64,000 nucleotides of DNA, taken from positions 1 to 64,000 of the forward strand of contig NZ_AVPS01000003.1 in NCBI RefSeq assembly GCF_000768345.1. The letters are read 5' to 3'. Made by a program: the position numbers and the translations under genes. Under the pieces are notes generated by a model. The model saw nothing but the letters and a program-made list of their open reading frames with translations, searched no databases and was not told the origin of the DNA. Positions 44,757-54,099 of the stretch are shown one piece after another. The DNA is from Lysobacter concretionis Ko07 = DSM 16239. GTDB taxonomy: Bacteria; Pseudomonadota; Gammaproteobacteria; Xanthomonadales; Xanthomonadaceae. Each line of letters opens with the position of its first letter. Position 1 is the stretch's first letter.

Positions 44757-47700
44757 CACACCACCTCCTTCGCGGAAGCCGGCACGGCTTCGCCGTCCAG
44801 CCAGTCGACCTTTTTCATCTTGCGCACGATCACGAACTCGTCCCGGTTGGTGCCGGTGGTGCCGTAGTAGTTGAAGCCGTAGCTCAGCTGCGCGTAGCCG
44901 CCGATCATGTGGGTGGGCTTGACCACCGTGCGGGTCACCGAGTTGTGGATGCCGCCGCGGGTACCGGTGATCTCCGAGCCGGGCACGTTGATGATGCGTT
45001 CCTGCGCGTGGTACATCATCGCCATCCCGTTCATCACCCGCTGGCTGACCACCGCACGCGCGGCGATCGCACCGTTGACGTTGAACAGCTCGATCCAGTC
45101 GTTGTCCTCGATGCCGGCCGAGCGCGCGTCGTCCTCGCTCAGCCACACGATCGGGCCGCCGCGCGACAGGGTCTGCATCAGCAGGTTGTCGCTGTAGGTG
45201 CTGTGGATGCCCCACTTCTGGTGCGGGGTGATCCAGTTCAGCACGATCTCCTTGTTGCCATTGCCGCGCTGGTTCAACAGCGGTTCGACGGTGCGGGTAT
45301 CCACCGGCGGGCGGTAACTCATGAAGCCCTCGCCGAACGCCACCATCCATTCGTGGTCCTGGTAGAACTGCTGGCGGCCGGTCAGGGTGCGCCACGGAAT
45401 CAGCTCGTGGACGTTGGTGTAGCAGGCGTTGTAGCTGACGTGCTCGTCTTCCAGCCCGGACCAGATCGGCGAGGAGATGATCTTGCGCGGCTGCGCCTGG
45501 ATGTCGCGGAAGCGGATCGCCTCGTGCTCCTTGCCCCTGGCCAGATGGGTGTGGTCGCGGCCGGTGAACGTGCCCAGCGACTCCCAGGCCTTGACCGCCA
45601 CGTGACCGTTGGTTTCCGGCGCCAGATGCAAAATAACCTCGCAGGCATCGATGGCGCTTTCGATCTGCGGACGGCCCTTGCTGACGCCCTCATCGAGCAC
45701 CTGGTGGTTGAGCTGGCCGAGGAACTCGACCTCGTCCCTGGTATCCCAGCTCAGCCCCTTGCCGCCGTTGCCCTGGCTGTCCAGCAGCGGGCCGAGCGAG
45801 GTGAACTTCTTGTAGAGGTTGGGGTAATCGCGCTCGACCACCGTGATCGAGGGCATGGTCTTGCCGGGGACCGGCGCACACTCGCCCTTCTTCCAGTCCT
45901 GCACGCCAAACGGCATCGCCAGCGAGTTGGGCGTGTCGTGCAGGGTCGGCACCAGCACCACGTCCTTCTCGACGCCAAGCACGCCGGGCGCCATGTCGCT
46001 GACCGTGCGCGCCACGCCCTTGAAGATGTCCCAGTCGCTTCGCGACTCCCAGGCTGGGTCCACCGCCTTCGACAGCGGGTGGATGAAGGGATGCATGTCG
46101 GAGGTGTTGAGGTCGTTCTTCTCGTACCAGGTCGCGGTCGGCAGCACCACGTCGGAATACAGCGCGGTGGTGCACATGCGGAAGTCGAGCGTGACCAGCA
46201 GGTCGAGCTTGCCTTCGGGGGCCTCGTCGCGCCAGACCACGTCCTCGGGCTTGATCGCGCCCACCTCGCCCAGGTCCTTGCCCTGCAGGCCGTGACGGGT
46301 GCCGAGGAAGTGCCGCAGCATGTACTCGTGGCCCTTGCCGGAGGAGCCCAGCAGGTTCGAGCGCCAGATGAACATCACCCGCGGAAAGTTCTGCGGCGCA
46401 TCCGGATCGGCGTAGGCGAAGTCCATCGCCCCCGACTGCATCTGGTCGACCACATAGTCGGCTGGCGTCTGCCCGGCCTGCTCGGCCGCGGCGGCGACCT
46501 TCAACGGGTTGCGATCCAGTTGCGGCGCGCTCGGCAACCAGCCCATGCGCACCGCGCGCAGGTTCATATCGACCAGGCTGCCCGTGTACTTCTCCGGATC
46601 GGCCAGCGGCGACAGCAGCTCGCTCACCTGCAGCTTCTCGTAACGCCACTGATCGGACATGAAGTAGAAGAACGAGGTGCCATTCATCTGGCGCGGCGGC
46701 TTGCTCCAGTCCAGACCGAACGCCAGCGGCAGCCAGCCGGTCTGCGGTCGCAGCTTTTCCTGACCGACGTAGTGCGCCCAGCCCCCGCCGGTCTGGCCGA
46801 TGCAGCCGCACATGATCAGCATGTTGATCAGGCCGCGGTAGTTCATGTCGTTGTGGAACCAGTGGTTCAGGCCGGCACCGACGATGATCATGCTGCGGCC
46901 GCGGGTCTTGTCGGCGGTGCGGGCGAACTCGCGCGCGATCTCGATCACCTCGGCGCGCGATACGCCGGTGATCTTCTCCTGCCAGGCCGGCGTGCCCGGT
47001 ACGTCCTCGTCGAAGCTGGACGCGACGTTGCCGCCACCGAAGCCGCGGTCCACGCCGTACTGCGCCAGCAGCAGGTCGTAGACGGTCGCCACCGCCCACT
47101 GCTTACCGTCCGCAAGCTCCAGTCTGCGCACCGGGATGTTGCGCTCCAGGATCTCGTCGTGTTTCGACGCCGTCCATGCGTCGTGCTCGATACCGCCGAA
47201 GTACGGGAAGCTGACCGCCTCAATGCCCTCGTTGAAGTCCTTGAAGCTCAAACGCAGCCGCGTGTCACGGCCGGCGCTGTCCTTTTCCTCGACGTTCCAC
47301 TTGCCCTTCTCGCCCCAGCGGAATCCGACCGATCCGCTCGGCACCGCCAGTGCACCGGTGTTCTCGTCGAACGCCAGCGTTTTCCACTCGGGATTGTTGG
47401 CCTCGCCCAGACCACCCAGGTCGCTGGCGCGCAGGAAGCGCTCCGGCACCAGCCGTCCGTCGGCACGCTTTTCCAGTCGCACCAGCAGCGGCATGTCGGA
47501 GTACTGGCGGCAGTAATCGGTGAAGTACTGCGAGGGGTTGTCGACGTGGAACTCTTTCAGGATCACGTGGCCGAACGCGAACGCCAGCGCCGCATCGGTG
47601 CCCTGCTTGGGATGCAGCCAGTGGTCGGTGAGCTTGGCGACCTCGGCGTAGTCGGGTGTGATCGCCACGGTCTTGGTGCCGTTGTAGCGGGCCTCGGTGA

Positions 47701-48499
47701 AGAAGTGCGCGTCCGGCGTGCGCGTCTGCGGGACGTTCGACCCCCAGGCGATGATGTAGCGACTGTTGTACCAGTCGGCCGACTCGGGCACGTCGGTCTG
47801 CTCACCCCACACCTGCGGCGATGCCGGCGGCAGGTCGCAGTACCAGTCGTAGAACGACAGGCAGGCGCCGCCCAGCAGGGACAGGTACCGCGAACCGGCA
47901 GCGTAGGAGACCATCGACATCGCCGGGATAGGCGAGAAACCGACCACCCGGTCAGGCCCGAATTCCTTGACTGTATGCAGGTTGGACGCGGCGATGATCT
48001 CGTTCGCCTCGTCCCAGTCCACCCGCGCGAAACCACCCATGCCGCGCTTGGTCTTGTAGGCCTTGGCCTTGACCGGATCGTTGACGATGCTGGCCCACGC
48101 ATCCACCGGCTTCATGGTCTTGCGCGCCTCACGCCACATACGCAGCAACGCGCCGCGCACCAGCGGGTACTTCAGCCGGTTGGCGCTGTACAGGTACCAG
48201 GAGTAGCTGGCGCCACGTGGGCATCCGCGCGGCTCGTGGTTGGGCAGGTCCGGCCGGGTGCGCGGGTAGTCGGTCTGCTGGGTTTCCCAGGTGACCAGTC
48301 CGTTCTTGACGTAGATCTTCCAGCTGCACGAACCGGTGCAGTTCACGCCGTGGGTGGAGCGCACGATCTTGTCGTACTGCCAGCGCGAGCGGTAGCTGTT
48401 TTCCCAGCTGCGGTCCTCGCTGCGGGTCATCCCGTGGCCGTCGGAAAAAGTCTCCGTGCTGCGCTTGAAGAACTGCAGTCGATCAAGGAAGTAGCTCAT
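44756..48499 (-). CDS. narG: Respiratory nitrate reductase, alpha (Mo-bisMGD) subunit
   Basis: The 1247-residue catalytic subunit reduces nitrate to nitrite on the cytoplasmic side. It has the His/Cys FS0 cluster motif (HGVNCTGSCSW near 50-60) and the molybdenum-binding Asp region (SFYDWYCDLPPASPQ near 219-233). The remainder is typical NarG through to the C-terminus. There is no Tat signal, as expected for membrane-anchored NarG. It is the first structural gene after narK2; the 61-base gap has no FNR box, so it is probably cotranscribed with narK2. Confidence 0.98.
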   Translation of the reverse strand: MSYFLDRLQFFKRSTETFSDGHGMTRSEDRSWENSYRSRWQYDKIVRSTHGVNCTGSCSWKIYVKNGLVTWETQQTDYPRTRPDLPNHEPRGCPRGASYSWYLYSANRLKYPLVRGALLRMWREARKTMKPVDAWASIVNDPVKAKAYKTKRGMGGFARVDWDEANEIIAASNLHTVKEFGPDRVVGFSPIPAMSMVSYAAGSRYLSLLGGACLSFYDWYCDLPPASPQVWGEQTDVPESADWYNSRYIIAWGSNVPQTRTPDAHFFTEARYNGTKTVAITPDYAEVAKLTDHWLHPKQGTDAALAFAFGHVILKEFHVDNPSQYFTDYCRQYSDMPLLVRLEKRADGRLVPERFLRASDLGGLGEANNPEWKTLAFDENTGALAVPSGSVGFRWGEKGKWNVEEKDSAGRDTRLRLSFKDFNEGIEAVSFPYFGGIEHDAWTASKHDEILERNIPVRRLELADGKQWAVATVYDLLLAQYGVDRGFGGGNVASSFDEDVPGTPAWQEKITGVSRAEVIEIAREFARTADKTRGRSMIIVGAGLNHWFHNDMNYRGLINMLIMCGCIGQTGGGWAHYVGQEKLRPQTGWLPLAFGLDWSKPPRQMNGTSFFYFMSDQWRYEKLQVSELLSPLADPEKYTGSLVDMNLRAVRMGWLPSAPQLDRNPLKVAAAAEQAGQTPADYVVDQMQSGAMDFAYADPDAPQNFPRVMFIWRSNLLGSSGKGHEYMLRHFLGTRHGLQGKDLGEVGAIKPEDVVWRDEAPEGKLDLLVTLDFRMCTTALYSDVVLPTATWYEKNDLNTSDMHPFIHPLSKAVDPAWESRSDWDIFKGVARTVSDMAPGVLGVEKDVVLVPTLHDTPNSLAMPFGVQDWKKGECAPVPGKTMPSITVVERDYPNLYKKFTSLGPLLDSQGNGGKGLSWDTRDEVEFLGQLNHQVLDEGVSKGRPQIESAIDACEVILHLAPETNGHVAVKAWESLGTFTGRDHTHLARGKEHEAIRFRDIQAQPRKIISSPIWSGLEDEHVSYNACYTNVHELIPWRTLTGRQQFYQDHEWMVAFGEGFMSYRPPVDTRTVEPLLNQRGNGNKEIVLNWITPHQKWGIHSTYSDNLLMQTLSRGGPIVWLSEDDARSAGIEDNDWIELFNVNGAIAARAVVSQRVMNGMAMMYHAQERIINVPGSEITGTRGGIHNSVTRTVVKPTHMIGGYAQLSYGFNYYGTTGTNRDEFVIVRKMKKVDWLDGEAVPASAKEVV

Positions 48500-48560
48500 G
48501 AAAAAACCTCTGGGTAGTCAATGACGTCGTCGTGTCGTGCAAACGGTGTCGTCCGGGCCA

Positions 48561-50003
48561 TCAGCACGGCACTTCGGCCCCGCGTCGGGAGTACCACCAC
48601 CAGGTGATCGCCAGACAGGTGGCATAAAAAGCAATGAATCCGTACAGCGCCATTTCGGGGCCGCCGGTCAATGCGATGGAGGAGCCGTAGCTCTTGGGAA
48701 TGAAGAAGCCGCCGTACGCGCCGATCGCCGAGCTGAAGCCGATCACCGCCGCCGACTCGATGCCGGCCTGGCGCATCGCGGCGGCCTTGCCGGCGGCGTC
48801 GGCATTGGCGGACTCGCGTTCGCGCATGGTGCGGAAGATCACCGGAATCATCCGGAAGGTGGAGGCGTTGCCGATCCCGGTCAGCACGAACAGCGCCATG
48901 AAGCAGGCCAGGAAGCCGGTGAAGCTCCCCCCGCTGCCGTCCACAGGCAGGAAGTGCAGCACGCCGAACACGCCGGCGATCATCAGCGCGAACACCCAGA
49001 ACGTCAGCACCGCACCACCGAGCCGATCCGCCAGCCAGCCGCCCGCCGAGCGCATCAACGCACCCACCAGCGGCCCGAGGAACGCGTAGGTCATCGGATT
49101 GACGTCGGGGAACTGGGTCTTGATCAGCATCGGGAAGCCGGCGGAGAAGCCGATGAACGAGCCGAACGTGCCGATATACAGCCAGCACATCAGCCAGTTG
49201 TGCTTGCGTTTGAAGATCACCGCCTGCTCGGCGAACGACGAGCGGGCCGCGCTCAGATCGTTCATTCCGAACCACGCCACCACGCTGCACAGCAGCAGGA
49301 ACGGCACCCAGATGAAGCCGGCGTTCTGCAGGAACAGGGCCTCGCCCTGCGCGGTGATCTGCGGTCCGCCCGCGATCGCGCCGAACAGGCCGAAGGTGAT
49401 CACCAGCGGGATCACGAACTGGGTTGCCGACACGCCCAGGTTGCCCAGGCCGGCATTCATGCCCAGCGCGAAACCCTGCCGGGCCTTGGGATAGAAGAAC
49501 GAGATGTTGGACATCGAGGAGGCGAAGTTGCCGCCGCCAAAGCCGCACAGGATCGCGATCGCGACAAACTGCCAGTACGGCGTGGACACGTCCTGCACCG
49601 CGAACCCGAGCCACACCGCCGGAATCAGCAGCGAGGCGGTGGCGATCGCGGTCCAGCGGCGCCCGCCAAACAACGGCACCACGAACGAATAGAAGATCCG
49701 CAAGGTCGCGCCGGACAGTCCCGGCAGCGCCGTCAACCAGAACAGCTGGTCGGTGCTGAAGGTGAAGCCGACCAGCGGCAGGCTTACCGTCACCGCCGAG
49801 AACATCATCCACACCGCGAATGCCAGCAACAGCGCGGGAATGGAGATGGCGAGGTTGCGATTGGCGACGCGGTTGCCGGTACGTGCCCAGAAAGCGGCAT
49901 CTTCTGGATGCCATTCGTGGATCACTGCGGCTTTTTTCTTGCTTGAGACATCCTGGGAAGGGTGCATGGAGCCATCTGGCGAACGGGAAATCCGTTGCGA
50001 CAC
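48561..50003 (-). CDS. narK2: Nitrate/nitrite antiporter, NarK2 type
   Basis: This 480-residue MFS transporter has 12 membrane helices. FCGFGGGNFASSMSNISFF-like and GMNAGLGNLGVSATQ segments form the nitrate-porter signatures. NarK2 proteins exchange nitrate for nitrite during anaerobic respiration. A start at ATG 49967 is an alternative to GTG 50003; neither has a strong ribosome site. It heads the nar operon, with FNR-like boxes at 50080 and 50118. Confidence 0.93.
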   Translation of the reverse strand: MSQRISRSPDGSMHPSQDVSSKKKAAVIHEWHPEDAAFWARTGNRVANRNLAISIPALLLAFAVWMMFSAVTVSLPLVGFTFSTDQLFWLTALPGLSGATLRIFYSFVVPLFGGRRWTAIATASLLIPAVWLGFAVQDVSTPYWQFVAIAILCGFGGGNFASSMSNISFFYPKARQGFALGMNAGLGNLGVSATQFVIPLVITFGLFGAIAGGPQITAQGEALFLQNAGFIWVPFLLLCSVVAWFGMNDLSAARSSFAEQAVIFKRKHNWLMCWLYIGTFGSFIGFSAGFPMLIKTQFPDVNPMTYAFLGPLVGALMRSAGGWLADRLGGAVLTFWVFALMIAGVFGVLHFLPVDGSGGSFTGFLACFMALFVLTGIGNASTFRMIPVIFRTMRERESANADAAGKAAAMRQAGIESAAVIGFSSAIGAYGGFFIPKSYGSSIALTGGPEMALYGFIAFYATCLAITWWWYSRRGAEVPC

Positions 50004-50079
50004 TCACTCGACCGCAGCGTTGTCACCGACAGGAGGAGATCGCGATGCCTACAGATTGGCCCAACGCAGCGCTCACGAT

Positions 50080-50093
50080 TTGATCAGGATCAA
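50080..50093 (-). promoter_or_regulatory. FNR/Anr box upstream of the nar operon
   Basis: TTGATCAGGATCAA matches the FNR/Anr/Dnr consensus TTGAT-N4-ATCAA perfectly, and the palindrome extends to ATTTGATCAGGATCAAAT. It is about 80 bases upstream of narK2, so oxygen-limited induction of narK2GHJI is expected. Confidence 0.82.
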
Positions 50094-50117
50094 ATCCCGG
50101 TTTTTGCTTCCCCGTGC

Positions 50118-50131
50118 TTGACCCAGATCAA
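50118..50131 (-). promoter_or_regulatory. Second FNR-like box upstream of the nar operon
   Basis: TTGACCCAGATCAA has one mismatch to the FNR consensus and lies 38 bases beyond the first box, overlapping the stop codon end of the preceding gene. It may be a second activator site. Confidence 0.5.
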
Positions 50132-50502
50132 GTCGGACGCGTCGGATTTCCCGAGCGCCGGATCACGCCACGGGCGCGTACGCTGTCGCGCACGTCCACC
50201 TCGAAAGCCAGCGTCAAGCGCTGATCGCCCGCCTCCAGCGGCAACTCGAATGCCAGCCCCTCCCGGCAGGGCAGCGTATCGACGTAGGCCACCACCGCAT
50301 CACGTGGCAGGACAAGTCGCCACACTCCCGGGGCCACGTCCAGCGTCGGGGCGGCCGATGCGTCCAGCTTGATGACAAGCTCGAACGCGGCACCCTGCGG
50401 CAAAACAGTACGACTGCCTGCCTGCCCTTCCGCCAGCAGCACGGCCAGCTCCGCCTCGTCGATGCGGAACCGGAGTGTCTGCGCCTGGACCTGCAGTTTC
50501 AT
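50128..50502 (-). CDS. Conserved hypothetical protein of the Moco operon
   Basis: This 124-residue protein appears mainly beta-stranded (LQVQAQTLRFRIDEAELAVL; GLAFELPLEAGDQRLTLAFE). There is no signal peptide. Its ATG overlaps the mobA stop, so it is the last gene of the cofactor operon. It may help molybdenum cofactor delivery or nitrate reductase maturation. I know no specific function for the family. Confidence 0.72.
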   Translation of the reverse strand: MKLQVQAQTLRFRIDEAELAVLLAEGQAGSRTVLPQGAAFELVIKLDASAAPTLDVAPGVWRLVLPRDAVVAYVDTLPCREGLAFELPLEAGDQRLTLAFEVDVRDSVRARGVIRRSGNPTRPT

Positions 50503-51068
50503 TGATGCATCTCCTGCCATTGATCGGGGGTGTTGCAGTTGGCGAAGGCCTCGTCGCTCCCGGGAGCCGGCACCAGTTGGACACCATGCAGGCGCTCGTG
50601 CAGGGCGTGCAGCGAACCGCCCCTGCCCGGTTTCTGGTCATCCGCAGCGACATCCAACTCGGCCAGTACGGCGCGGGTCCGTCGATCCAGCAAAAGCCGC
50701 ATCGGCAATACATACCCGGCGTAATGAGTGCAACGGGATTCTTCCGTGCCGGCCAATGTCGACAGCATCGTCGGCGTGAGTCGCGGCATGTCCACCGGCA
50801 CCAGTACCAGCACACCATCCGGAAGCGTGGCCGCGATGCTGGCGATGCCGCCCATCGGTCCTTTGCCGGGTGCCCGGTCGGGTACGGCAAGTCCGCCATA
50901 CGGTCCGCTGACGATCACCCGGGCCGCGCCGGCCTCGCGCAGCAATGCCTGCATGTGCTCCAGCAACGGACGGCCATGCCAGTCCAGCAGCGCCTTGTCG
51001 CGCCCCATCCGGGACGAGCGCCCTCCGGCGAGAACAACGCCGGTCCAACCAGCACGATCAACGGGCAC
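50499..51068 (-). CDS. mobA: Molybdenum cofactor guanylyltransferase MobA
   Basis: This 189-residue nucleotidyltransferase has the GTP-binding signature VVLAGGRSSRMGRDKALLDW at the N-terminus and LVLVPVDMPRLTP as the metal-binding Asp motif. It adds GMP to molybdopterin to make bis-MGD, the form NarG needs. I chose GTG 51068, two bases after the moaE stop, since upstream frame lies within moaE. This is unrelated to the relaxase of the same name. Confidence 0.9.
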   Translation of the reverse strand: MPVDRAGWTGVVLAGGRSSRMGRDKALLDWHGRPLLEHMQALLREAGAARVIVSGPYGGLAVPDRAPGKGPMGGIASIAATLPDGVLVLVPVDMPRLTPTMLSTLAGTEESRCTHYAGYVLPMRLLLDRRTRAVLAELDVAADDQKPGRGGSLHALHERLHGVQLVPAPGSDEAFANCNTPDQWQEMHQ

Positions 51069-51070
51069 GG

Positions 51071-51535
51071 TCAGCCGGCCGATCCATGCGACTCGCACAG
51101 TGAGCAACCTTCGCTCCACTGGCTGTCGCCATCGGCGTAGTGCTCCTGCTTCCATATCGGACTGGTGTGCTTGACCGCCTCGACCACCTGCCGGCACACG
51201 CGGAAGGCCTCGTCACGATGCGGGGTGCCGACGGCGACCACCATCGCCAGGTCTCCCACCCCCAGCCGACCCTTGGCGTGGCCGACGTGGATCCTGATTC
51301 CCGGTCCGAACTCCTCGTACGCCGCATCGACGATCCGACGAAATCCATTCAGCGCCAACGCATCGAACATGTCGTAGCTGACGCCGGTCACGACCCGGCC
51401 GTGGTTGAGGTCGCGCACCCGTCCGACAAACATCGCGAACCCGCCGAACCCCGGATCGGACACGAAGTCGAACGCAGCGGTGGGATCCAACCGGCCGTTG
51501 GCGATATCGACCACCACGCAGTCATGGAAGGACAC
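51071..51535 (-). CDS. moaE: Molybdopterin synthase catalytic subunit MoaE
   Basis: This 154-residue MoaE has FAMFVGRVRDLNHGRVVTGV, an IHVGHAKGRLGVGDLAMVVA core and HRDEAFRVCRQVVEAVKHTSP, followed by the active-site Lys region PIWKQEHY. It transfers sulfur from MoaD to precursor Z. GTG 51535 is two bases after the moaD stop. Confidence 0.95.
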   Translation of the reverse strand: MSFHDCVVVDIANGRLDPTAAFDFVSDPGFGGFAMFVGRVRDLNHGRVVTGVSYDMFDALALNGFRRIVDAAYEEFGPGIRIHVGHAKGRLGVGDLAMVVAVGTPHRDEAFRVCRQVVEAVKHTSPIWKQEHYADGDSQWSEGCSLCESHGSAG

Positions 51536-51537
51536 GT

Positions 51538-51798
51538 TCAACCTCCGCTTACCGGTGGCAGCACCGCCATCTGGCCATCGGCCGGGAGCGCATCGGCTTC
51601 GCGCAGCACGTCGCTCTGGCTGGCGAATGCCGAGTACTTCAGCAGCGCCGAGCCGGCGGCCGGCCAATGCACCTGGGCGTGCTGCGTCAATGCCTCGCGC
51701 AACTCGGCCACGCGCGCGCCCTCGGGCAGCGTCAGTGCCACCCGGTCGCCGGGTTCGTGGCCGCGGAACGCACCAAACAGACTGACTTCAACTTTCAT
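51538..51798 (-). CDS. moaD: Molybdopterin synthase sulfur carrier MoaD
   Basis: This 86-residue ubiquitin-fold protein has the required C-terminal Gly-Gly (MAVLPPVSGG), which is thiocarboxylated to supply sulfur to MoaE. It starts MKVEVSLFGAFRG at ATG 51798 and lies between moeA (16 bases away) and moaE. Confidence 0.93.
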   Translation of the reverse strand: MKVEVSLFGAFRGHEPGDRVALTLPEGARVAELREALTQHAQVHWPAAGSALLKYSAFASQSDVLREADALPADGQMAVLPPVSGG

Positions 51799-51814
51799 GC
51801 TTCGACCTTCATGC

Positions 51815-53095
51815 TCAAGCCTCTTCAGGCAACAGGATTTCATCGGGACCGGCGGATATCGACACGGCTTGCAGATGTCCCGGCCCATGCACATCCACCA
51901 GTTCGCCCGCCTGCAGGGACGCAACGTCCTCGTCCACCACCACCCAGGCGTTGGATGCCAGCATCGGCTGGATGCGGAACGACTCCTGCCCCTGCAGTAC
52001 CCGGGCCTGCAAGCGGCCACCGGCATCGCAGTGCACTTGCCCCTTCAGGTGGAAACGCAGGCCGGCCTTCTTGCTGAAGTCCTGCGCCAGCGGCAACCGC
52101 AACGGGCGCTCCGGCGGCAGGCCGAGCATCTTGCGCAGGGCCGGCTCGACGAAGAAACGCAGGCCCACGGCGCTCGATACGGGATTCCCCGGCAGGCCGA
52201 AAAACAGCATTCCATCGACCAGGCGGGCAAACAGCAGCGGCCGGCCCGGACGGATCTTGACCTTGTGGAAACCGATCTCCGCGCCGATGACCCGCAGCGC
52301 GTCGGGGATGAAGTCATGCCGCCCCATCGACACCGCGCCGGTGCTGATCACCACCTCGGCGCCGGCCTGCCGCGCGGCAGCCAGTGCGGCGTGGAACGCC
52401 TGCGGCTCATCGTTGACCGTCTGCCGGTACACCAGCTCCGCACCAGCGGCGGCAAGGCGTGTGGCCAGAAACGGCCCGTTGCTGTTGCGGATCTGGCCGG
52501 ACGCCAGCGGCTGTGCCGGGTCGTCCACCAGCTCGCGCCCGGTATTGATCAGGGCGACCCGCGGACGGCGGACCACGGCCACTTCCGATATCCCAAGCCC
52601 CGCCAGCAGCATCAGGTGCTGGGCTTGCATCAGCGTACCGGCCGCCATGATCGTGGCATCGCGCCGCACGTCCTCGCCGCGCTTTCGCACATGCCGGCCG
52701 GGCTCCACATCGACCGTCAGCTGGATACGCGACGGACGGCCGCCGGCATCGCGCTGCAGGATCTCGACCTGCTCCACCGGAACCACGGTATCCAGCCCGT
52801 CCGGCATCCGTGCGCCGGTCATGATTTCCCAGGCGCCACTGCCCGCGCGCTGATGGGCATCGCCGGCACTTTGCGAACCGGCAACCTCGAACGACGTGCC
52901 TGCAGCCAGCGTCTGACCGCCCGCGTGCAGGGCAAATCCATCCATCGCGGAGTTGTCGAACGGCGGCAGGTCTTCGTTGCTGGTGACCGGTCCGGCCGTT
53001 ATCCGGCCGAGTGCATCCACGGTGCGGCACGGCTCAGCCGCCAGCGGCCGGGCGGCGTCGAGGATCACACCTAGCGCCTGCTGATAGCCGGTCAT
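51815..53095 (-). CDS. moeA: Molybdopterin molybdenumtransferase MoeA
   Basis: This 426-residue protein inserts molybdenum into adenylylated molybdopterin. Visible features are LPPFDNSAMDGFALH near 43-57, IMTGARMPDGLDTVVPVE, VISTGAVSMGRHDFIPDAL and LLFFGLPGNPVSSAVG (substrate-binding domain III). Order and length match the family. It overlaps the moaCB start by four bases. Confidence 0.95.
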   Translation of the reverse strand: MTGYQQALGVILDAARPLAAEPCRTVDALGRITAGPVTSNEDLPPFDNSAMDGFALHAGGQTLAAGTSFEVAGSQSAGDAHQRAGSGAWEIMTGARMPDGLDTVVPVEQVEILQRDAGGRPSRIQLTVDVEPGRHVRKRGEDVRRDATIMAAGTLMQAQHLMLLAGLGISEVAVVRRPRVALINTGRELVDDPAQPLASGQIRNSNGPFLATRLAAAGAELVYRQTVNDEPQAFHAALAAARQAGAEVVISTGAVSMGRHDFIPDALRVIGAEIGFHKVKIRPGRPLLFARLVDGMLFFGLPGNPVSSAVGLRFFVEPALRKMLGLPPERPLRLPLAQDFSKKAGLRFHLKGQVHCDAGGRLQARVLQGQESFRIQPMLASNAWVVVDEDVASLQAGELVDVHGPGHLQAVSISAGPDEILLPEEA

Positions 53096-54099
53096 GCGTG
53101 GCCCTGCCCGTCGATCATCGCGAGCGCGTGGGCGAAAACCGGCGAGAGGATGTCCATCCCCTGCTTCGCGGCTCGGGGGCTGCCCGGCAACGCCACGACC
53201 AGCATCGAGCCGACCTGCACCACCTCCGCCCGGCTCAGCCAGGACAGCGGCGTGTGCTGACTGCTCAGGCTGCGGAACATCTCGGCCAGGCCAGGCACGG
53301 TCCGGTCGGCCACCGCATGCAGCGCCTCGGGCGTCAGGTCACGCGGCCCCAGACCGGTGCCGCCGGTGCACACGCAGAGGCGGATACCGGCATCGGCCAG
53401 CGCACGCAGACGCGTGGCGAGCGGATCGATGCCATCGGGCAGGATTTCCATCGCGTCGACGCTCGCGCCCAGGCGCTTCAAGCCTTCCAGCACCAGCGGC
53501 CCGGAACGGTCGGGGGCGGGATCGACACTGGCGCTGTCACTCAGGGTGATCACAGCGCAGGCAACGCCATCCAGCCGGGCCAGATCGCGCGGACGATAGA
53601 GCGCGCGCTCCTGCTCGCTCATGCCATCGGGATGCAGCCACAGGCCGCTCTTGCCGCCCTCCTTGAACAGCAGCCGCACGCCGCCGATTCCCAGCGCCGG
53701 CTCGACCGGCTTGCTCAGGTCGTACAAGGTCAGCAACGCCGCGCTCGCGCCCGCCAAAGCCTCCATCTCGACCCCGGTGCGGGCCTCGGTTGCGCATTCG
53801 CAGTACACCCGGATCGCCTGCCGCTCGGGAATCGCAACGCAGCGGATACGCACCAGTTCCAGCGGCAATGGATGGCACAACGGCATGAGCATCGAGGCGT
53901 GCTTGGCGCCCTGCAGCCCGGCCACCTCGGCCATCACCAGCGCGTCGCCCTTGGGCAACCGGCGCTCGACGATCAGCGGATAGGCCACGGGCCCGGCATA
54001 CAGCTCGCCGATGGCCACCGCGCGGCGACGGGTGGAACGCTTGTCGCGGATATCGGCCATATGGAATGCGGCCTGGTCGGGTGTGTCCTGCATCGTCAA
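53092..54099 (-). CDS. moaCB: Fused MoaC-MoaB molybdenum cofactor protein
   Basis: This 335-residue fusion has a MoaC domain at 1-~160 (MLMPLCHPLPLE, TGVEMEALAGASAALLTLYD with the catalytic D-LS-K). A MoaB/MogA-type domain follows at ~175-335 (ITLSDSASVDPAPDRSG, CTGGTGLGPRDLTPEAL). MoaC completes cyclic pyranopterin phosphate; MoaB/MogA adenylates molybdopterin before MoeA. Usually these are separate proteins. Both domains retain key motifs. Its ATG overlaps the moaA stop. Confidence 0.92.
   Translation of the reverse strand: MTMQDTPDQAAFHMADIRDKRSTRRRAVAIGELYAGPVAYPLIVERRLPKGDALVMAEVAGLQGAKHASMLMPLCHPLPLELVRIRCVAIPERQAIRVYCECATEARTGVEMEALAGASAALLTLYDLSKPVEPALGIGGVRLLFKEGGKSGLWLHPDGMSEQERALYRPRDLARLDGVACAVITLSDSASVDPAPDRSGPLVLEGLKRLGASVDAMEILPDGIDPLATRLRALADAGIRLCVCTGGTGLGPRDLTPEALHAVADRTVPGLAEMFRSLSSQHTPLSWLSRAEVVQVGSMLVVALPGSPRAAKQGMDILSPVFAHALAMIDGQGHA

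Noticed and set aside
44741-48517. 1258-codon open frame on the plus strand
   Set aside because: It is the antisense shadow of narG, with no recognisable domain.
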